Positions 16,337 through 25,654 are shown, counted from the stretch's first letter. The stretch is DNA of 64,000 bases from Limnobacter alexandrii (GCF_005871185.1 NZ_SWKN01000010.1:1-64000), one strand, 5' to 3'. The notes: generated by a model not told the origin, from the sequence alone. Numbers and translations: made by a program.

Positions 16337-16914
16337 ATTTCGCTCCTGACCAAAGCGGCCAGCTGTTTCAGTCCCCGGTGCACTTGCACCTTCAACGCGG
16401 CAACAGACACGCCACTGCGTTGCGAGGCTTCAATCATCGATAAGCCCTCTATTTTTGTGAGTAGAATCGCCTGTTTTTGCAATTCCGGCAGTTGTTCCAG
16501 TAATACACCCAGATCACGTTTTGAGGGCAGTTCCTCCAGGGTGGCCGGGTGCTGGTCCTCGGTCAGGTCTTCAAGAGAATCGTTCAGATTGTCTCGCCGA
16601 CCACGCCTGCGCCACAAGTCCACCAACTTGTGCCTCGCAATTGCAAACACCCAACTGCTCACCGGCAAGGTTTCGTCATAGGTGCCGCGCTGCATGTGCA
16701 AAGCCAGCAAGGTTTCTTGCACCAAATCTTCGACTTCATCTGGCAGGGCCTGAAGCCTGCGACTGTAAAAACGCCTCAAGCGCTGCGCAATTTTTGCCAG
16801 CGCCTCTCGGTAAGCCTTTGAATCTCCATTTTGCGCGCGCATCCACAAGGGCTTGAGCGACTGCTCAAAGTCGTCGTGTGGAAACACATGATGGGATTCG
16901 TTGGGAAGGGTCAT
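16333..16914 (-). CDS. ECF RNA polymerase sigma factor (SigF-like, paired with NrsF)
   Basis: The protein of about 193 residues has sigma region 2 (DEVEDLVQETLLALH and the -10-binding SWVFAIARHKLVDLWRRR) and region 4 (LPELQKQAILLTKIEGLSMIEA...SGVSVAALKVQVHRGL). The ATG at 16914 was chosen because translation from an upstream ATG at 17025 would add 37 residues that do not resemble a sigma factor. It sits directly before the NrsF-type anti-sigma gene. The regulon is not visible; the nearby oxygenase, formaldehyde and oxidoreductase genes are only neighbours. Confidence 0.9.
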   Translation of the reverse strand: MTLPNESHHVFPHDDFEQSLKPLWMRAQNGDSKAYREALAKIAQRLRRFYSRRLQALPDEVEDLVQETLLALHMQRGTYDETLPVSSWVFAIARHKLVDLWRRRGRRDNLNDSLEDLTEDQHPATLEELPSKRDLGVLLEQLPELQKQAILLTKIEGLSMIEASQRSGVSVAALKVQVHRGLKQLAALVRSEI

Positions 16915-16997
16915 TCGGTTACAAAGGCATGCTTTTAATTGTTCCAAGACACTACCACACTTCAAATGTCGCTTGCAGCCTGCACGGCGGCCTTGAA

Positions 16998-17012
16998 CCC
17001 CTATAATGGGGG
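16998..17012 (+). promoter_or_regulatory. TATAAT -10 element inside a C4/G5 dyad upstream of frmA
   Basis: A consensus TATAAT at 17002-17007 is flanked by CCCC on the left and GGGGG on the right, 38 bp before the frmA start. No good -35 is found at 16-18 bp spacing, which suggests an activator or repressor-controlled promoter. The C/G tracts around an AT core recall sites of the CsoR/FrmR family, but no such regulator gene is in the window. Confidence 0.4.
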
Positions 17013-17021
17013 CTGTTTTAG

Positions 17022-18167
<1,146 letters not shown>

Positions 18168-18168
18168 T

Positions 18169-19005
18169 ATGAAATTACTCAGCAGCGTTCAATGCTTTGG
18201 CGGTTTGCAAAACCAGTATGAGCATGTGTCGGAAACACTGGGCTGCACGATGCAGTTCAGTGTTTACTTGCCACCCCAAGCTCAAGCTGGGCAAAAGGTA
18301 GCTGTGGCTTACTGGTTGTCCGGATTAACCTGCACCGACCAGAACTTTGCCACCAAGGCCGGCGCCCAGCGCGTGGCGGCTGAATTGGGCATTGCGATTG
18401 TTATGCCCGACACCAGCCCACGTGGGGAGGGCGTGCCAGATGACGCCGACAAAGCTTACGATTTTGGTTTGGGTGCTGGTTTTTATGTGGATGCCACAGA
18501 GGCACCGTGGAGCAAGCACTACAACATGTACAGCTACGTTGTCGACGAACTGCCCGCCTTGGTTGAAGAAAGCTTGCCGGTCAGCCCGCTGAAATCGGTG
18601 TTTGGGCATTCGATGGGTGGGCATGGTGCCCTCACCATTGCATTGAATAACCCTGGTCGTTATGCCTCAGTCAGTGCGTTTTCACCGATTGTGAGCCCCA
18701 TGCAATGCCCTTGGGGGCAGAAGGCCCTCGCTTTGTATCTGGGGGATAACCCCGCCGCCTGGCAACGCCATGACACCGTGGCACTGATACGCGCAGGCGC
18801 ACAGCAACTTCCAATGCTGGTTGATCAGGGCTTGGCTGACAATTTTCTGGCCACCCAGCTGAAAACTGAATTGCTGGAGGCTGCTTTGCAAGAAACGGGC
18901 TACAAAGCCGAGGTTCGTTATCAGCCTGGCTACGACCACAGCTACTACTTCATTGCTACTTTCATTGAAGATCATCTGCGTTTCCATGCGCGGTATCTGA
19001 AATAG
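18169..19005 (+). CDS. fghA: S-formylglutathione hydrolase
   Basis: The 278-residue esterase hydrolyses S-formylglutathione to formate and glutathione, completing the pathway begun by FrmA. Ser148 lies in the GHSMGGHGA nucleophile elbow, His257 in YDHSYYF, and the acid residue is in the VDQGLADNF segment (219-224). WLSGLTC (49-55) supplies the oxyanion-hole loop typical of esterase D. The length equals that of E. coli FrmB, and the gene follows frmA directly. Confidence 0.95.
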   Translation: MKLLSSVQCFGGLQNQYEHVSETLGCTMQFSVYLPPQAQAGQKVAVAYWLSGLTCTDQNFATKAGAQRVAAELGIAIVMPDTSPRGEGVPDDADKAYDFGLGAGFYVDATEAPWSKHYNMYSYVVDELPALVEESLPVSPLKSVFGHSMGGHGALTIALNNPGRYASVSAFSPIVSPMQCPWGQKALALYLGDNPAAWQRHDTVALIRAGAQQLPMLVDQGLADNFLATQLKTELLEAALQETGYKAEVRYQPGYDHSYYFIATFIEDHLRFHARYLK

Positions 19006-19052
19006 GCTTCTCGCGCGTTGATGAAACCATATAAAAACAGGATGAGATTCAG

Positions 19053-20120
19053 ATGAGCAAATCACTGAGGTTGTCAGAAAAATGGTTCCGTCGCGGCCTG
19101 TGGTTGGTGGCTGTGGTTTTTGCATGGTTCCTGATCGGTTTGGGTGGTACGCTGGTGGGCGATTTGCCTCAAATTGAGCAAACCCAAACGCTCGAAGATT
19201 TCATGGATCCTGTCGAACTGAAAACAGTTCGAGAGCAAATTCGAAAGACTGAACTCAATGAGCGTGAGGTGAGCGATGCGCTGGAACAGGCCAGGCTCAA
19301 ACACAGCGCAGCCGAGGCGGATACCGATTCCGAACGTGAGAAATTCATGGCATGGGTGGCGACCCGAAAGGCCACCGCACTTCCTGATCAAGACAAGGAA
19401 CTGATTGCACGAACCGAGCGGGTGGACAACTTGCAGGCCTTGGAGCGCGTGGCCTTGGCCCAACTCGAAATGCAGCAAAAGTTGCTGCTCGACTCTCAGC
19501 AGGCCAACCGAAGGGCACAATTGCGCTTGAATGAATTGGAGCAGGCTGCGCAAGGCGATTACACCAGCGCCATTCAAAGCCAGGAATTGCGCGTTTTTGC
19601 GTATCGCCTTGCATTGACTTTGCCGTTGTTGTTGGTGGCAGCCTGGCTTTACAAGAGCAAACGCCAAAGTACTTATTGGCCCTTTGTGTGGGGCTTCATC
19701 TACTTTGCCTTGTTCGTGTTTTTCGTTGAGTTGGTGCCTTATTTGCCCAGCTATGGTGGTTACATTCGCTACATTGTGGGCATTGCAATTACGGTGTTGG
19801 TGGGGCGTCAAGCCATTCTCGCCCTGAACCGTTATCTGGAACAGCAACGATTGGCCGAGGCGCAGCCCGAAACCAAGCGGCGCGAGGTTCTGGATTACGA
19901 CACAGCACTGGCCCGTTTGCACAAGGGCATTTGCCCGGGTTGTGAGCGCACTGTTGATCTGAAAGACACAAGTATTGATTTCTGTCCGCATTGCGGCATT
20001 GGTCTTCACGACAAGTGTACGAACTGTGGTGCACGCAAGAGCACTTTTTCGAAGTATTGCCATGCTTGCGGAACCACAGCACGCCTGGCTGAACCCCCAG
20101 CGCAAGCAGCGCAGACTTAG
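19053..20120 (+). CDS. Membrane protein with coiled coil and double zinc ribbon
   Basis: A 355-residue protein of unknown role. It has a transmembrane helix at 15-33, a long charged coiled-coil region at about 55-165, three more membrane helices at about 181-200, 209-230 and 236-256, and a C-terminal domain with four CxxC pairs (Cys294/297, 311/314, 322/325, 336/339). Those pairs should bind two zinc ions as tandem zinc ribbons. The ribbon domain probably faces the cytoplasm and the coiled coil the periplasm, if the helix count is right. It lies 47 bp after fghA on the same strand and its end overlaps the convergent mazG-like gene by four bases. No family name was recognised. Confidence 0.8.
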   Translation: MSKSLRLSEKWFRRGLWLVAVVFAWFLIGLGGTLVGDLPQIEQTQTLEDFMDPVELKTVREQIRKTELNEREVSDALEQARLKHSAAEADTDSEREKFMAWVATRKATALPDQDKELIARTERVDNLQALERVALAQLEMQQKLLLDSQQANRRAQLRLNELEQAAQGDYTSAIQSQELRVFAYRLALTLPLLLVAAWLYKSKRQSTYWPFVWGFIYFALFVFFVELVPYLPSYGGYIRYIVGIAITVLVGRQAILALNRYLEQQRLAEAQPETKRREVLDYDTALARLHKGICPGCERTVDLKDTSIDFCPHCGIGLHDKCTNCGARKSTFSKYCHACGTTARLAEPPAQAAQT

Positions 20121-20437
20121 TCGATCGCCGGGTACTTCAGGGCATTTTTAACCAGTTTTTTCTGGGCAGCATCGATTGGGTCGATGTGAAGCTGGTTGCA
20201 AATTTGCAGCAAATAAAGCAGCACATCGGCCACTTCTTCCTTCACCTCATCCAGCTTGTTTCCTTGGACTTGTCGAGATTCTTCCTCGCTGAGCCATTGG
20301 AAGTGTTCAAGCAATTCCGCCACCTCGACGGACAAGGCCATGCTGAGGTTTTTGGGCGAATGGAATTTTTCCCAACGTCGTGCATTGGAAAACTCGATCA
20401 ATCGTTGTTGAAGTTGCTCAAGGCTGTCTTTGCTCAT
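20117..20437 (-). CDS. MazG-like nucleotide pyrophosphohydrolase
   Basis: A small all-helical protein of 106 residues. The motif EVAELLEHFQWLSEEE followed by EEVADVLLYLLQICNQL gives the ExxE...ExxD magnesium-binding pattern of the MazG/dCTPase (RS21-C6-like) group. These enzymes hydrolyse (deoxy)nucleoside triphosphates to monophosphates and so clean the nucleotide pool. The start is an ATG without a strong ribosome binding site; the gene is followed by the zinc-ribbon gene on the opposite strand. Confidence 0.88.
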   Translation of the reverse strand: MSKDSLEQLQQRLIEFSNARRWEKFHSPKNLSMALSVEVAELLEHFQWLSEEESRQVQGNKLDEVKEEVADVLLYLLQICNQLHIDPIDAAQKKLVKNALKYPAID

Positions 20438-20453
20438 GCCCTGAGAGTATCAA

Positions 20454-20484
20454 AAAAAACGCCAGCTTGTGGCTGGCGTTTTTT
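20454..20484. terminator. Bidirectional terminator beside the alkene reductase gene
   Basis: AAAAAACGCCAGC pairs perfectly with GCTGGCGTTTTTT around a short loop. On the minus strand it directly follows the alkene reductase gene, which ends at 20487, so it is mainly the terminator of that gene. Confidence 0.85.
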
Positions 20485-20486
20485 GT

Positions 20487-21617
20487 TTACACGTTCAGTG
20501 ATGGGTAATCAATGTAGCCCTCAGGCCCTGGTGCGTAATAAGTTTGCGGATTCCCCTCGGCCAGGGGTGCATTGAGTTTCAGACGTTGCACAAGGTCGGG
20601 GTTGGCAATGTAAGCACGACCAAAGGACACCGCATCGGCCCAGCCTGTTTCAAGGGCATTGATTGCCATGTCACGGGTGTACCCGTTGTTGACAATGTAA
20701 GTGCCCTTAAATGTTTTGCGAGCCCACGCATAATCAAAACCCGGCACATCGCGGTCACCACCGGTCGAACCCTCAATCATGTGAATGAAGCCAATTCCGC
20801 GCTGGTTCAATTGCTCGATCAGATAGCCAAACACTGATTGAGGGTTGCTGTCGCTTAAATCGTTGAATGGAGTAACCGGGGACAGGCGAATGCCCACCTT
20901 GCCAGCACCAATCTCGGCGATCACTGCATCAACAACCTCTAGCGCAAAGCGCGCACGGTTTTCAGCGGATCCGCCATATTGATCGGTGCGTTTGTTGGCG
21001 CCGTCGCGTAAAAACTGGTCGATCAGGTAGCCGTTTGCACCGTGAATTTCCACGCCATCAAAGCCAGCCTTGATGGCATTGGCTGCACCTTGGCGATACT
21101 CATTCACCACTGTTTTGATTTCCTCTGCGCTCAGTTCATGCGGCACCGGTACATCGACTTTGCCATTGTGGGTGTAGGCAAGCACATTGGGCTTGATGGC
21201 AGAGGGTGCAATTGGGCTTAAGCCACCTGTCAGGTCGGGGTGAGTAATGCGACCCACATGCCAAATCTGGGCAATAATCTTGCTGCCAGCCGCATGCACA
21301 GCTTCGGTAATCGGTTTCCAGCCTTGCACTTGGGCTTCAGAATATATGCCGGGCGTGGCCATGTAGCCTTTGCCTGCTGGTGACACCTGCGTTCCTTCGC
21401 TGATGATCAAGCCAGCGTTGGCTCGTTGCTTGTAGTACTCGATATTCATTTCGCTGCCGGGAATGTCCCCTGCTGCTTCGTCTGAGCGACAGCGAGTCAA
21501 TGGTGCCATCACAACCCGGTTCTTCACCTCAATGCTGCCAATTCTTCCGGGCTGAAACAGTTTCATATCATCCACGTTGGCAATTTGTTCATTCACATGT
21601 GGGGTGGGTGCATTCAT
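20487..21617 (-). CDS. nemA: Old Yellow Enzyme family alkene reductase (NemA-like)
   Basis: A FMN-dependent oxidoreductase of 376 residues that reduces activated C=C bonds or nitro groups with NAD(P)H. Family marks are VMAPLTRCRS near the N-terminus, the QIWHVGR strand, HGANGYLIDQFL, and RLSPVTPFND. The ATG at 21617 is used because AGGAG lies nine bases before it; an ATG at 21737 would add 40 residues unlike the family. The gene is transcribed away from a LysR gene, and a perfect palindrome between them suits control by that regulator. The NemA name is by similarity to the family; substrate is inferred. Confidence 0.88.
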   Translation of the reverse strand: MNAPTPHVNEQIANVDDMKLFQPGRIGSIEVKNRVVMAPLTRCRSDEAAGDIPGSEMNIEYYKQRANAGLIISEGTQVSPAGKGYMATPGIYSEAQVQGWKPITEAVHAAGSKIIAQIWHVGRITHPDLTGGLSPIAPSAIKPNVLAYTHNGKVDVPVPHELSAEEIKTVVNEYRQGAANAIKAGFDGVEIHGANGYLIDQFLRDGANKRTDQYGGSAENRARFALEVVDAVIAEIGAGKVGIRLSPVTPFNDLSDSNPQSVFGYLIEQLNQRGIGFIHMIEGSTGGDRDVPGFDYAWARKTFKGTYIVNNGYTRDMAINALETGWADAVSFGRAYIANPDLVQRLKLNAPLAEGNPQTYYAPGPEGYIDYPSLNV

Positions 21618-21706
21618 ACGTCGGTACTCCTCTTGTGTTGCGCTGCAATGTTGCACATTATGCGTATTCGAAGCCCATTGATCTACGGAACAGTTGTTAT
21701 AGTATT

Positions 21707-21723
21707 TATTCCTGTCGGGAATA
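21707..21723. promoter_or_regulatory. LysR-type operator between nemA-like and lysR genes
   Basis: TATTCC-TGTCG-GGAATA is a perfect 6-5-6 palindrome that contains the T-N11-A pattern of LysR-family binding sites. It lies 18 bp before the regulator start and about 90 bp before the divergent alkene reductase start, the usual place for a site that serves both autoregulation and target control. Confidence 0.6.
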
Positions 21724-21740
21724 CATAAAGGAATCACTCA

Positions 21741-22667
21741 ATGGATCGCCTCAAGCTGATGGAAACATTCGTCCGTGTGGTGGAAACAGGTAATTTCTCG
21801 GCAGTGGCCAGGCAGGCCCACACCACGCAATCGGCCATCAGCAAGCAGGTACAGGCACTCGAAGCCGATGTTGGCGTGTTGCTGTTGGTGCGATCCACCC
21901 GCAGCCATTCATTGACGGAAGCAGGGCGCCTTTATTATCAACGGTGTCGGCAGGTGCTGGACACTTTGGAAGAGGCTCGCAGTGAGGTGCATCGCGCTGA
22001 ACACGAGGTAAGTGGTTTGTTGCGCGTGGCTGCGCCTGTGGCGTTTGGTCGAATTCACATTGTGCCCAAGCTGGCGGCATTTTATGCGCGCTATCCAAAA
22101 ATGCGGATCGATCTGCAATTGGACGACAGTTTCGTCGATCTTGTTGCGGCCGGTATTGATGTGGCCTTCCGTGTGGGCGAACTCAAGGACAGTCGCCTGA
22201 TTGCAAGGCGCATTGGGTCGGTGGCACGGGCAGTGATTGTCTCGTCATCTTATCTGGCTCGACATGGTGCTCCTCAAACCCCCGATGACTTGAGCAGCCA
22301 CAATTGCCTGTTGTACACAGGCATTGATAACTTCAATGAATGGACTTTTTATGGCAGCAAAGACAAGGCCATCACCGTGCGCGTGGGTAGCAACTTTCAA
22401 TCAAACAGCTCTGAGGCAATTCGCCAAGGCGTGCTCGAGGGGCTTGGCATATGCTATTCGCCCACGTGGATTTATGGTCATGACATTCGTGAAGGCAGTG
22501 TTCAAACAATATTGGACAACTACAAACCCAGCACATTGCCACTGAATGTGGTGTATCAACCGGAGCGTCGCCCATCGCTCAAGATTAGTAGTTTTGTGGA
22601 TTTCTTCACCGAAACTTTCAATCAAGACCCTGATTTATCGACCGTGATTCGTTCTTATAAAGTTTAG
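21741..22667 (+). CDS. LysR family transcriptional regulator
   Basis: The 308-residue regulator has the typical N-terminal winged helix-turn-helix (FVRVVETGNFSAVARQAHTTQSAISKQVQALE) and a periplasmic-binding-protein-like effector domain from about residue 90. It belongs to the large group of LysR proteins that usually control a neighbouring oxidoreductase. Divergent placement and a shared operator make the alkene reductase its likely target; an electrophile or quinone as effector is only a guess. The last 50 bp overlap the convergent rarD-like gene. Confidence 0.92.
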   Translation: MDRLKLMETFVRVVETGNFSAVARQAHTTQSAISKQVQALEADVGVLLLVRSTRSHSLTEAGRLYYQRCRQVLDTLEEARSEVHRAEHEVSGLLRVAAPVAFGRIHIVPKLAAFYARYPKMRIDLQLDDSFVDLVAAGIDVAFRVGELKDSRLIARRIGSVARAVIVSSSYLARHGAPQTPDDLSSHNCLLYTGIDNFNEWTFYGSKDKAITVRVGSNFQSNSSEAIRQGVLEGLGICYSPTWIYGHDIREGSVQTILDNYKPSTLPLNVVYQPERRPSLKISSFVDFFTETFNQDPDLSTVIRSYKV

Positions 22668-23520
22668 TCAAGCCCTCCACAGCCAGAACACTCAGCGAGA
22701 GCCAAGTGGCGAGATAGGTGGGCCACTCTTGTTCAGCAATGGTCTCGCCAATCAAGAATGCAACAAGCACCAAAAGCACAGGTTCAACGTAGCCCAGCAA
22801 GCCAAACAGGCTGAATGGCAGCATTCGGCTGGCCAGTATGTAGGAAATCAGGGCCGATGCACTTAAAAAGCCCAATATCAGAATGAGTAAAGGCAGTTGG
22901 AATTGAAGCCCCGTCATTTGCGCCAAACCCTCGCCCGCCAATGCAAAATAAAGCGCCAGTGGCGTCATCAGGAGCATGTCAAACCAAAGTCCTCCCAAAT
23001 TGTCCACCTTGAACCTGGATCGAAGCACAAAGTAATACGGATAACCCAGGCACACCAAAAGTGACGTCCAGGCAAAGCCCCCCGCCTGCAATACAGCATT
23101 GATGACGCCAAGTGCCGCAAGTAAAACTGCCAGTTTTTGAAATGGGCTAAGTTTGTCTCTGTAATGCAGGCGGCCAATCAGAACCATCACAAGCGGCATC
23201 ATGAAGTAGCCCAGCGACACATTCATGGCATGCCCATGCAGTGGGGCCCAAAGAAAAAGCCACAGCTGTATGCCAAGCAACAAGGAAGTTGCGGGCAGTA
23301 CCAAGTACAGCTTCCACTCGCGCCTCAGGCGCAGTGCAATTGATCGCACCAAGCCCCAATCCTTCGTTCCGATCAGAAACAGGGTCATTACAGGCAAGGT
23401 GAGCAGCATTCGCCAGCCATAAATCTCTTCGCCGTTCAGTGGCTCAAGCAGGGTGGTGTAGTAGTACATGCTGCCAAACAGCACGGAGGCCAAAACAGAG
23501 AGAAAAACGCCTTTTTGCAT
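22618..23520 (-). CDS. rarD: RarD/EamA family permease
   Basis: A 300-residue membrane protein with about ten hydrophobic helices in two EamA repeats. The start MQKGVFLSVLASVLFGSMYYYTTLL and the NGEEIYGWRML segment match the RarD (chloramphenicol-sensitive protein) branch of drug/metabolite transporters. It probably exports a small organic molecule. Its last 50 bp overlap the 3' end of the lysR gene on the other strand, so the two transcripts are complementary there. Confidence 0.85.
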   Translation of the reverse strand: MQKGVFLSVLASVLFGSMYYYTTLLEPLNGEEIYGWRMLLTLPVMTLFLIGTKDWGLVRSIALRLRREWKLYLVLPATSLLLGIQLWLFLWAPLHGHAMNVSLGYFMMPLVMVLIGRLHYRDKLSPFQKLAVLLAALGVINAVLQAGGFAWTSLLVCLGYPYYFVLRSRFKVDNLGGLWFDMLLMTPLALYFALAGEGLAQMTGLQFQLPLLILILGFLSASALISYILASRMLPFSLFGLLGYVEPVLLVLVAFLIGETIAEQEWPTYLATWLSLSVLAVEGLTKLYKNESRSINQGLD

Positions 23521-23942
23521 GATTTGTGGGGCTGGTGCCTGTCAGGTGTGGCGAAAAGTGAACAGTTGTTAAATAAAAAAATAATCGTAATTCTAATTTT
23601 GTCTAGTTCGAGAAATAGACAATCGGGAATTTTTTGCGCTGCAGCAATTGTATGTCGAAATTGTTAAAAAACATGACTTGTACAAATTAGCATTGTGAGA
23701 AAAATGAGTCATGTGCATTTCCAAATATGGCCGTAATTCGACATTACATTTTCTGGCTATAGATTGCTATTTTCATTAATATTCGCTGGTCCAAAAACAC
23801 ATGCAATCCAATTAATAGTTTTTGGCAATTAAACAGGTACGCTCCGGTGAGCGTTGTTCGTTGGCAAGGAAACCTTGCATTGCAGTGAACTTTCACAAGT
23901 CTGGAGACCTGTGATTGAAGAACTGAACTGGTGTTTTGGATC
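23521..23942. other. AT-rich intergenic region of 422 bp
   Basis: No credible gene was found here. The left part (23560-23830) is strongly AT-rich with scattered short repeats, such as GTCTA/TAGAC around 23609-23628, and a -10-like TATAGA near 23758. The right part holds two perfect hairpins described separately. It is most likely the promoter region of the rarD-like gene on one side and a long leader of the small membrane protein on the other. Confidence 0.5.
23839..23878 (+). promoter_or_regulatory. Two tandem perfect hairpins upstream of a small membrane protein gene
   Basis: ACGCTC-CGGT-GAGCGT (23839-23854) and GCAAGG-AAA-CCTTGC (23864-23878) follow each other within ten bases. Neither has a T run. 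They lie 65-104 bp upstream of the start codon and could be part of a structured 5' leader. Confidence 0.4.
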
Positions 23943-24179
23943 ATGAAAATTTATTTGTGTTTTTTGGTGTTGTTCAGCCTCGTTGTCGCATTGTTGTTGC
24001 GTCTTCTCGATCTTAGCTGGCCATTGTCCCTGATGGGAGGACTTTTGGCCTTTAGCGGATCCACTATTTTGCTGCTGGGTTGCAGTGTGCCGCGATTGCT
24101 TTCCGATCAAGGTGACAAGGCAAGCGGCAAAAATTTCTTCAGCCTGATTCTGAAAGGCAAGTCTTCCAAAACTGAATGA
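23943..24179 (+). CDS. Small two-helix membrane protein
   Basis: A 78-residue protein with two hydrophobic helices, at about 3-23 and 28-48 (the second ends in TILLLGCSV), and a basic, Ser/Lys-rich tail. An in-frame GTG at 23931 would add four residues; the ATG is preferred but neither has a clear ribosome binding site. I do not recognise a family. It lies 137 bp upstream of the PQQ-type sugar dehydrogenase on the same strand and may be transcribed separately. Confidence 0.55.
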   Translation: MKIYLCFLVLFSLVVALLLRLLDLSWPLSLMGGLLAFSGSTILLLGCSVPRLLSDQGDKASGKNFFSLILKGKSSKTE

Positions 24180-24316
24180 TTCACCGCGGGTAAGGCCATA
24201 TTGACCGAGTGTTAAATATGTGCAATTTTCGCTTGGTGTGATTTGATCCCAAGCGATGTTGTAATCGCTTTGATTTCAGATTACATGCTTGCCTTACCTC
24301 AGAATCAGGAGACAAA

Positions 24317-25585
24317 ATGAAGAAGCTTAATAAACTCTTGTCCTGCGCAGTCCTCGCCTCAGCCACCATGGCCTTCAACGGAATCGCGATTGCAGCAGCC
24401 CCCAATCTTACAGCAACCGCCGTTTTGACCAAGCTGGAGAATCCTTGGGACATGGCGTTTTTGCCAGACGGCGCGATGTTTTTCACTGAGAAATGTCACG
24501 GTCTTTCTGTTCGTTTGCCTTCAGGCACCGTCAATAAGCTGGTAGGGATGAAAGACGCGACGGGTTACGCCGATTCCATGCCCGACTTGTTTTGTGATGG
24601 CCAAGCGGGCATGAATGGTGTGGCTGTTGACCCTGATTTTGCGAAAAACCGCTTTGTGTATGTGTACTCCACGTCCAGCAAATCCAATCCCCAAACTAAT
24701 CGGGTAATTCGTTTGACGGTCAATGCTGACTTGAGCAAGACCTCGGACAGGATCGATATTGTGGACGACATTCCCTACAAAACCGCTGCAAGTGATCATC
24801 CCTTCGGTTCTTCAGGCGCGCACAACGGCGGGAGAATCCGCTTCAATTCAGGCGACGGTTTTCTGTATGTGACTACTGGCGACACACACAATGGTGCCGT
24901 ACCACAAAGCCCGAGCAAGCTCGGCGGTAAGGTATTGCGCATTGATCGCGATGGAAAAGCCGCCGCTGGCAACAAGCCGCCCAAGGGGTTCGATGCCCGC
25001 ATATTCACCTATGGTCACCGCAATCCCCAGGGCATCGCGTTCCGGCCGGGCACCAATCAGCCGGTCACTGCCGAGAATGGACCTTGGCATTCCGATGAGG
25101 TTACCGTGTTGAGCAACGGCGGCAATGCTGGCTGGGATCCCCGTCCCAATGTCGGTGGTCGTGGTGATTGTCCCGATGCCTATTGTGGCTACAGCCCGAA
25201 TCAAATGGGTGCGATGGAACCTGTGAAGCGCGCGGCATTCATGCCGATGACCGACACCAAAACTTACCCCAAGGCGATGAAACCGGCCTGGAACAATGAA
25301 AACCTGTCTCAGGGCATGTCCTCAGGTGTTTTCCTCAGTGGCAAACAGTGGAAAGACTGGGACGGGAAAATGGCGGTTGGCTACATGGGAATCGGCATTC
25401 ATGGCACCCCGGTTGGCAACCGGATTGACCTGTTGGATATCAGCAAAGACGGTTTGACATCCAAGCGCACCATCATGCCTTTGCCCATGCCTGCGGGCCG
25501 ATTCCGTTCCGTGGTGCAGGGCCATGATGGCAATTTGTATGTGGCCACAGATGAAGGTGAGATTTATCAAATCAAACCGAACTGA
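24317..25585 (+). CDS. PQQ-dependent soluble sugar dehydrogenase family protein
   Basis: The 422-residue exported protein has a signal peptide (basic start, hydrophobic core, cleavage near IAIAAA) and then a six-bladed propeller of the soluble glucose dehydrogenase type. Matching motifs are LENPWDMAFLPDG, GMNGVAVDPDF, HNGGRIRF, and the active-site YGHRNPQGIAF whose His is the usual catalytic base. Such enzymes oxidise aldose sugars or related alcohols in the periplasm with PQQ and pass electrons to a cytochrome. A c-type cytochrome gene lies 69 bp downstream. The ribosome binding site AGGAG is well placed. Confidence 0.88.
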   Translation: MKKLNKLLSCAVLASATMAFNGIAIAAAPNLTATAVLTKLENPWDMAFLPDGAMFFTEKCHGLSVRLPSGTVNKLVGMKDATGYADSMPDLFCDGQAGMNGVAVDPDFAKNRFVYVYSTSSKSNPQTNRVIRLTVNADLSKTSDRIDIVDDIPYKTAASDHPFGSSGAHNGGRIRFNSGDGFLYVTTGDTHNGAVPQSPSKLGGKVLRIDRDGKAAAGNKPPKGFDARIFTYGHRNPQGIAFRPGTNQPVTAENGPWHSDEVTVLSNGGNAGWDPRPNVGGRGDCPDAYCGYSPNQMGAMEPVKRAAFMPMTDTKTYPKAMKPAWNNENLSQGMSSGVFLSGKQWKDWDGKMAVGYMGIGIHGTPVGNRIDLLDISKDGLTSKRTIMPLPMPAGRFRSVVQGHDGNLYVATDEGEIYQIKPN

Positions 25586-25607
25586 ATGATTCTGGCGTTG
25601 TAAACAG

Positions 25608-25640
25608 GGCCGCGCAACCTTATCGGGAGCGCGGCCTTTT
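25608..25640 (+). terminator. Intrinsic terminator between the sugar dehydrogenase and cytochrome c genes
   Basis: GGCCGCGC and GCGCGGCC form an eight-bp all-GC stem with a 13-base loop, followed by TTTT. It would partly end transcription between the dehydrogenase and the cytochrome, giving less cytochrome mRNA or separating the two. Confidence 0.65.
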
Positions 25641-25654
25641 CAAGGAAGTGGAAT

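Noticed and set aside
16915-16965. ECF-type autoregulatory promoter (GGAAC and GTAACC on the minus strand) before the sigma gene
   Set aside because: The second element touches the start codon, so the spacing does not leave room for a leader; too weak to call.
19074-20105. Minus-strand open frame of 343 codons over the zinc-ribbon gene
   Set aside because: The plus-strand frame has a coherent layout of helices, coiled coil and four CxxC pairs; the antisense frame does not.
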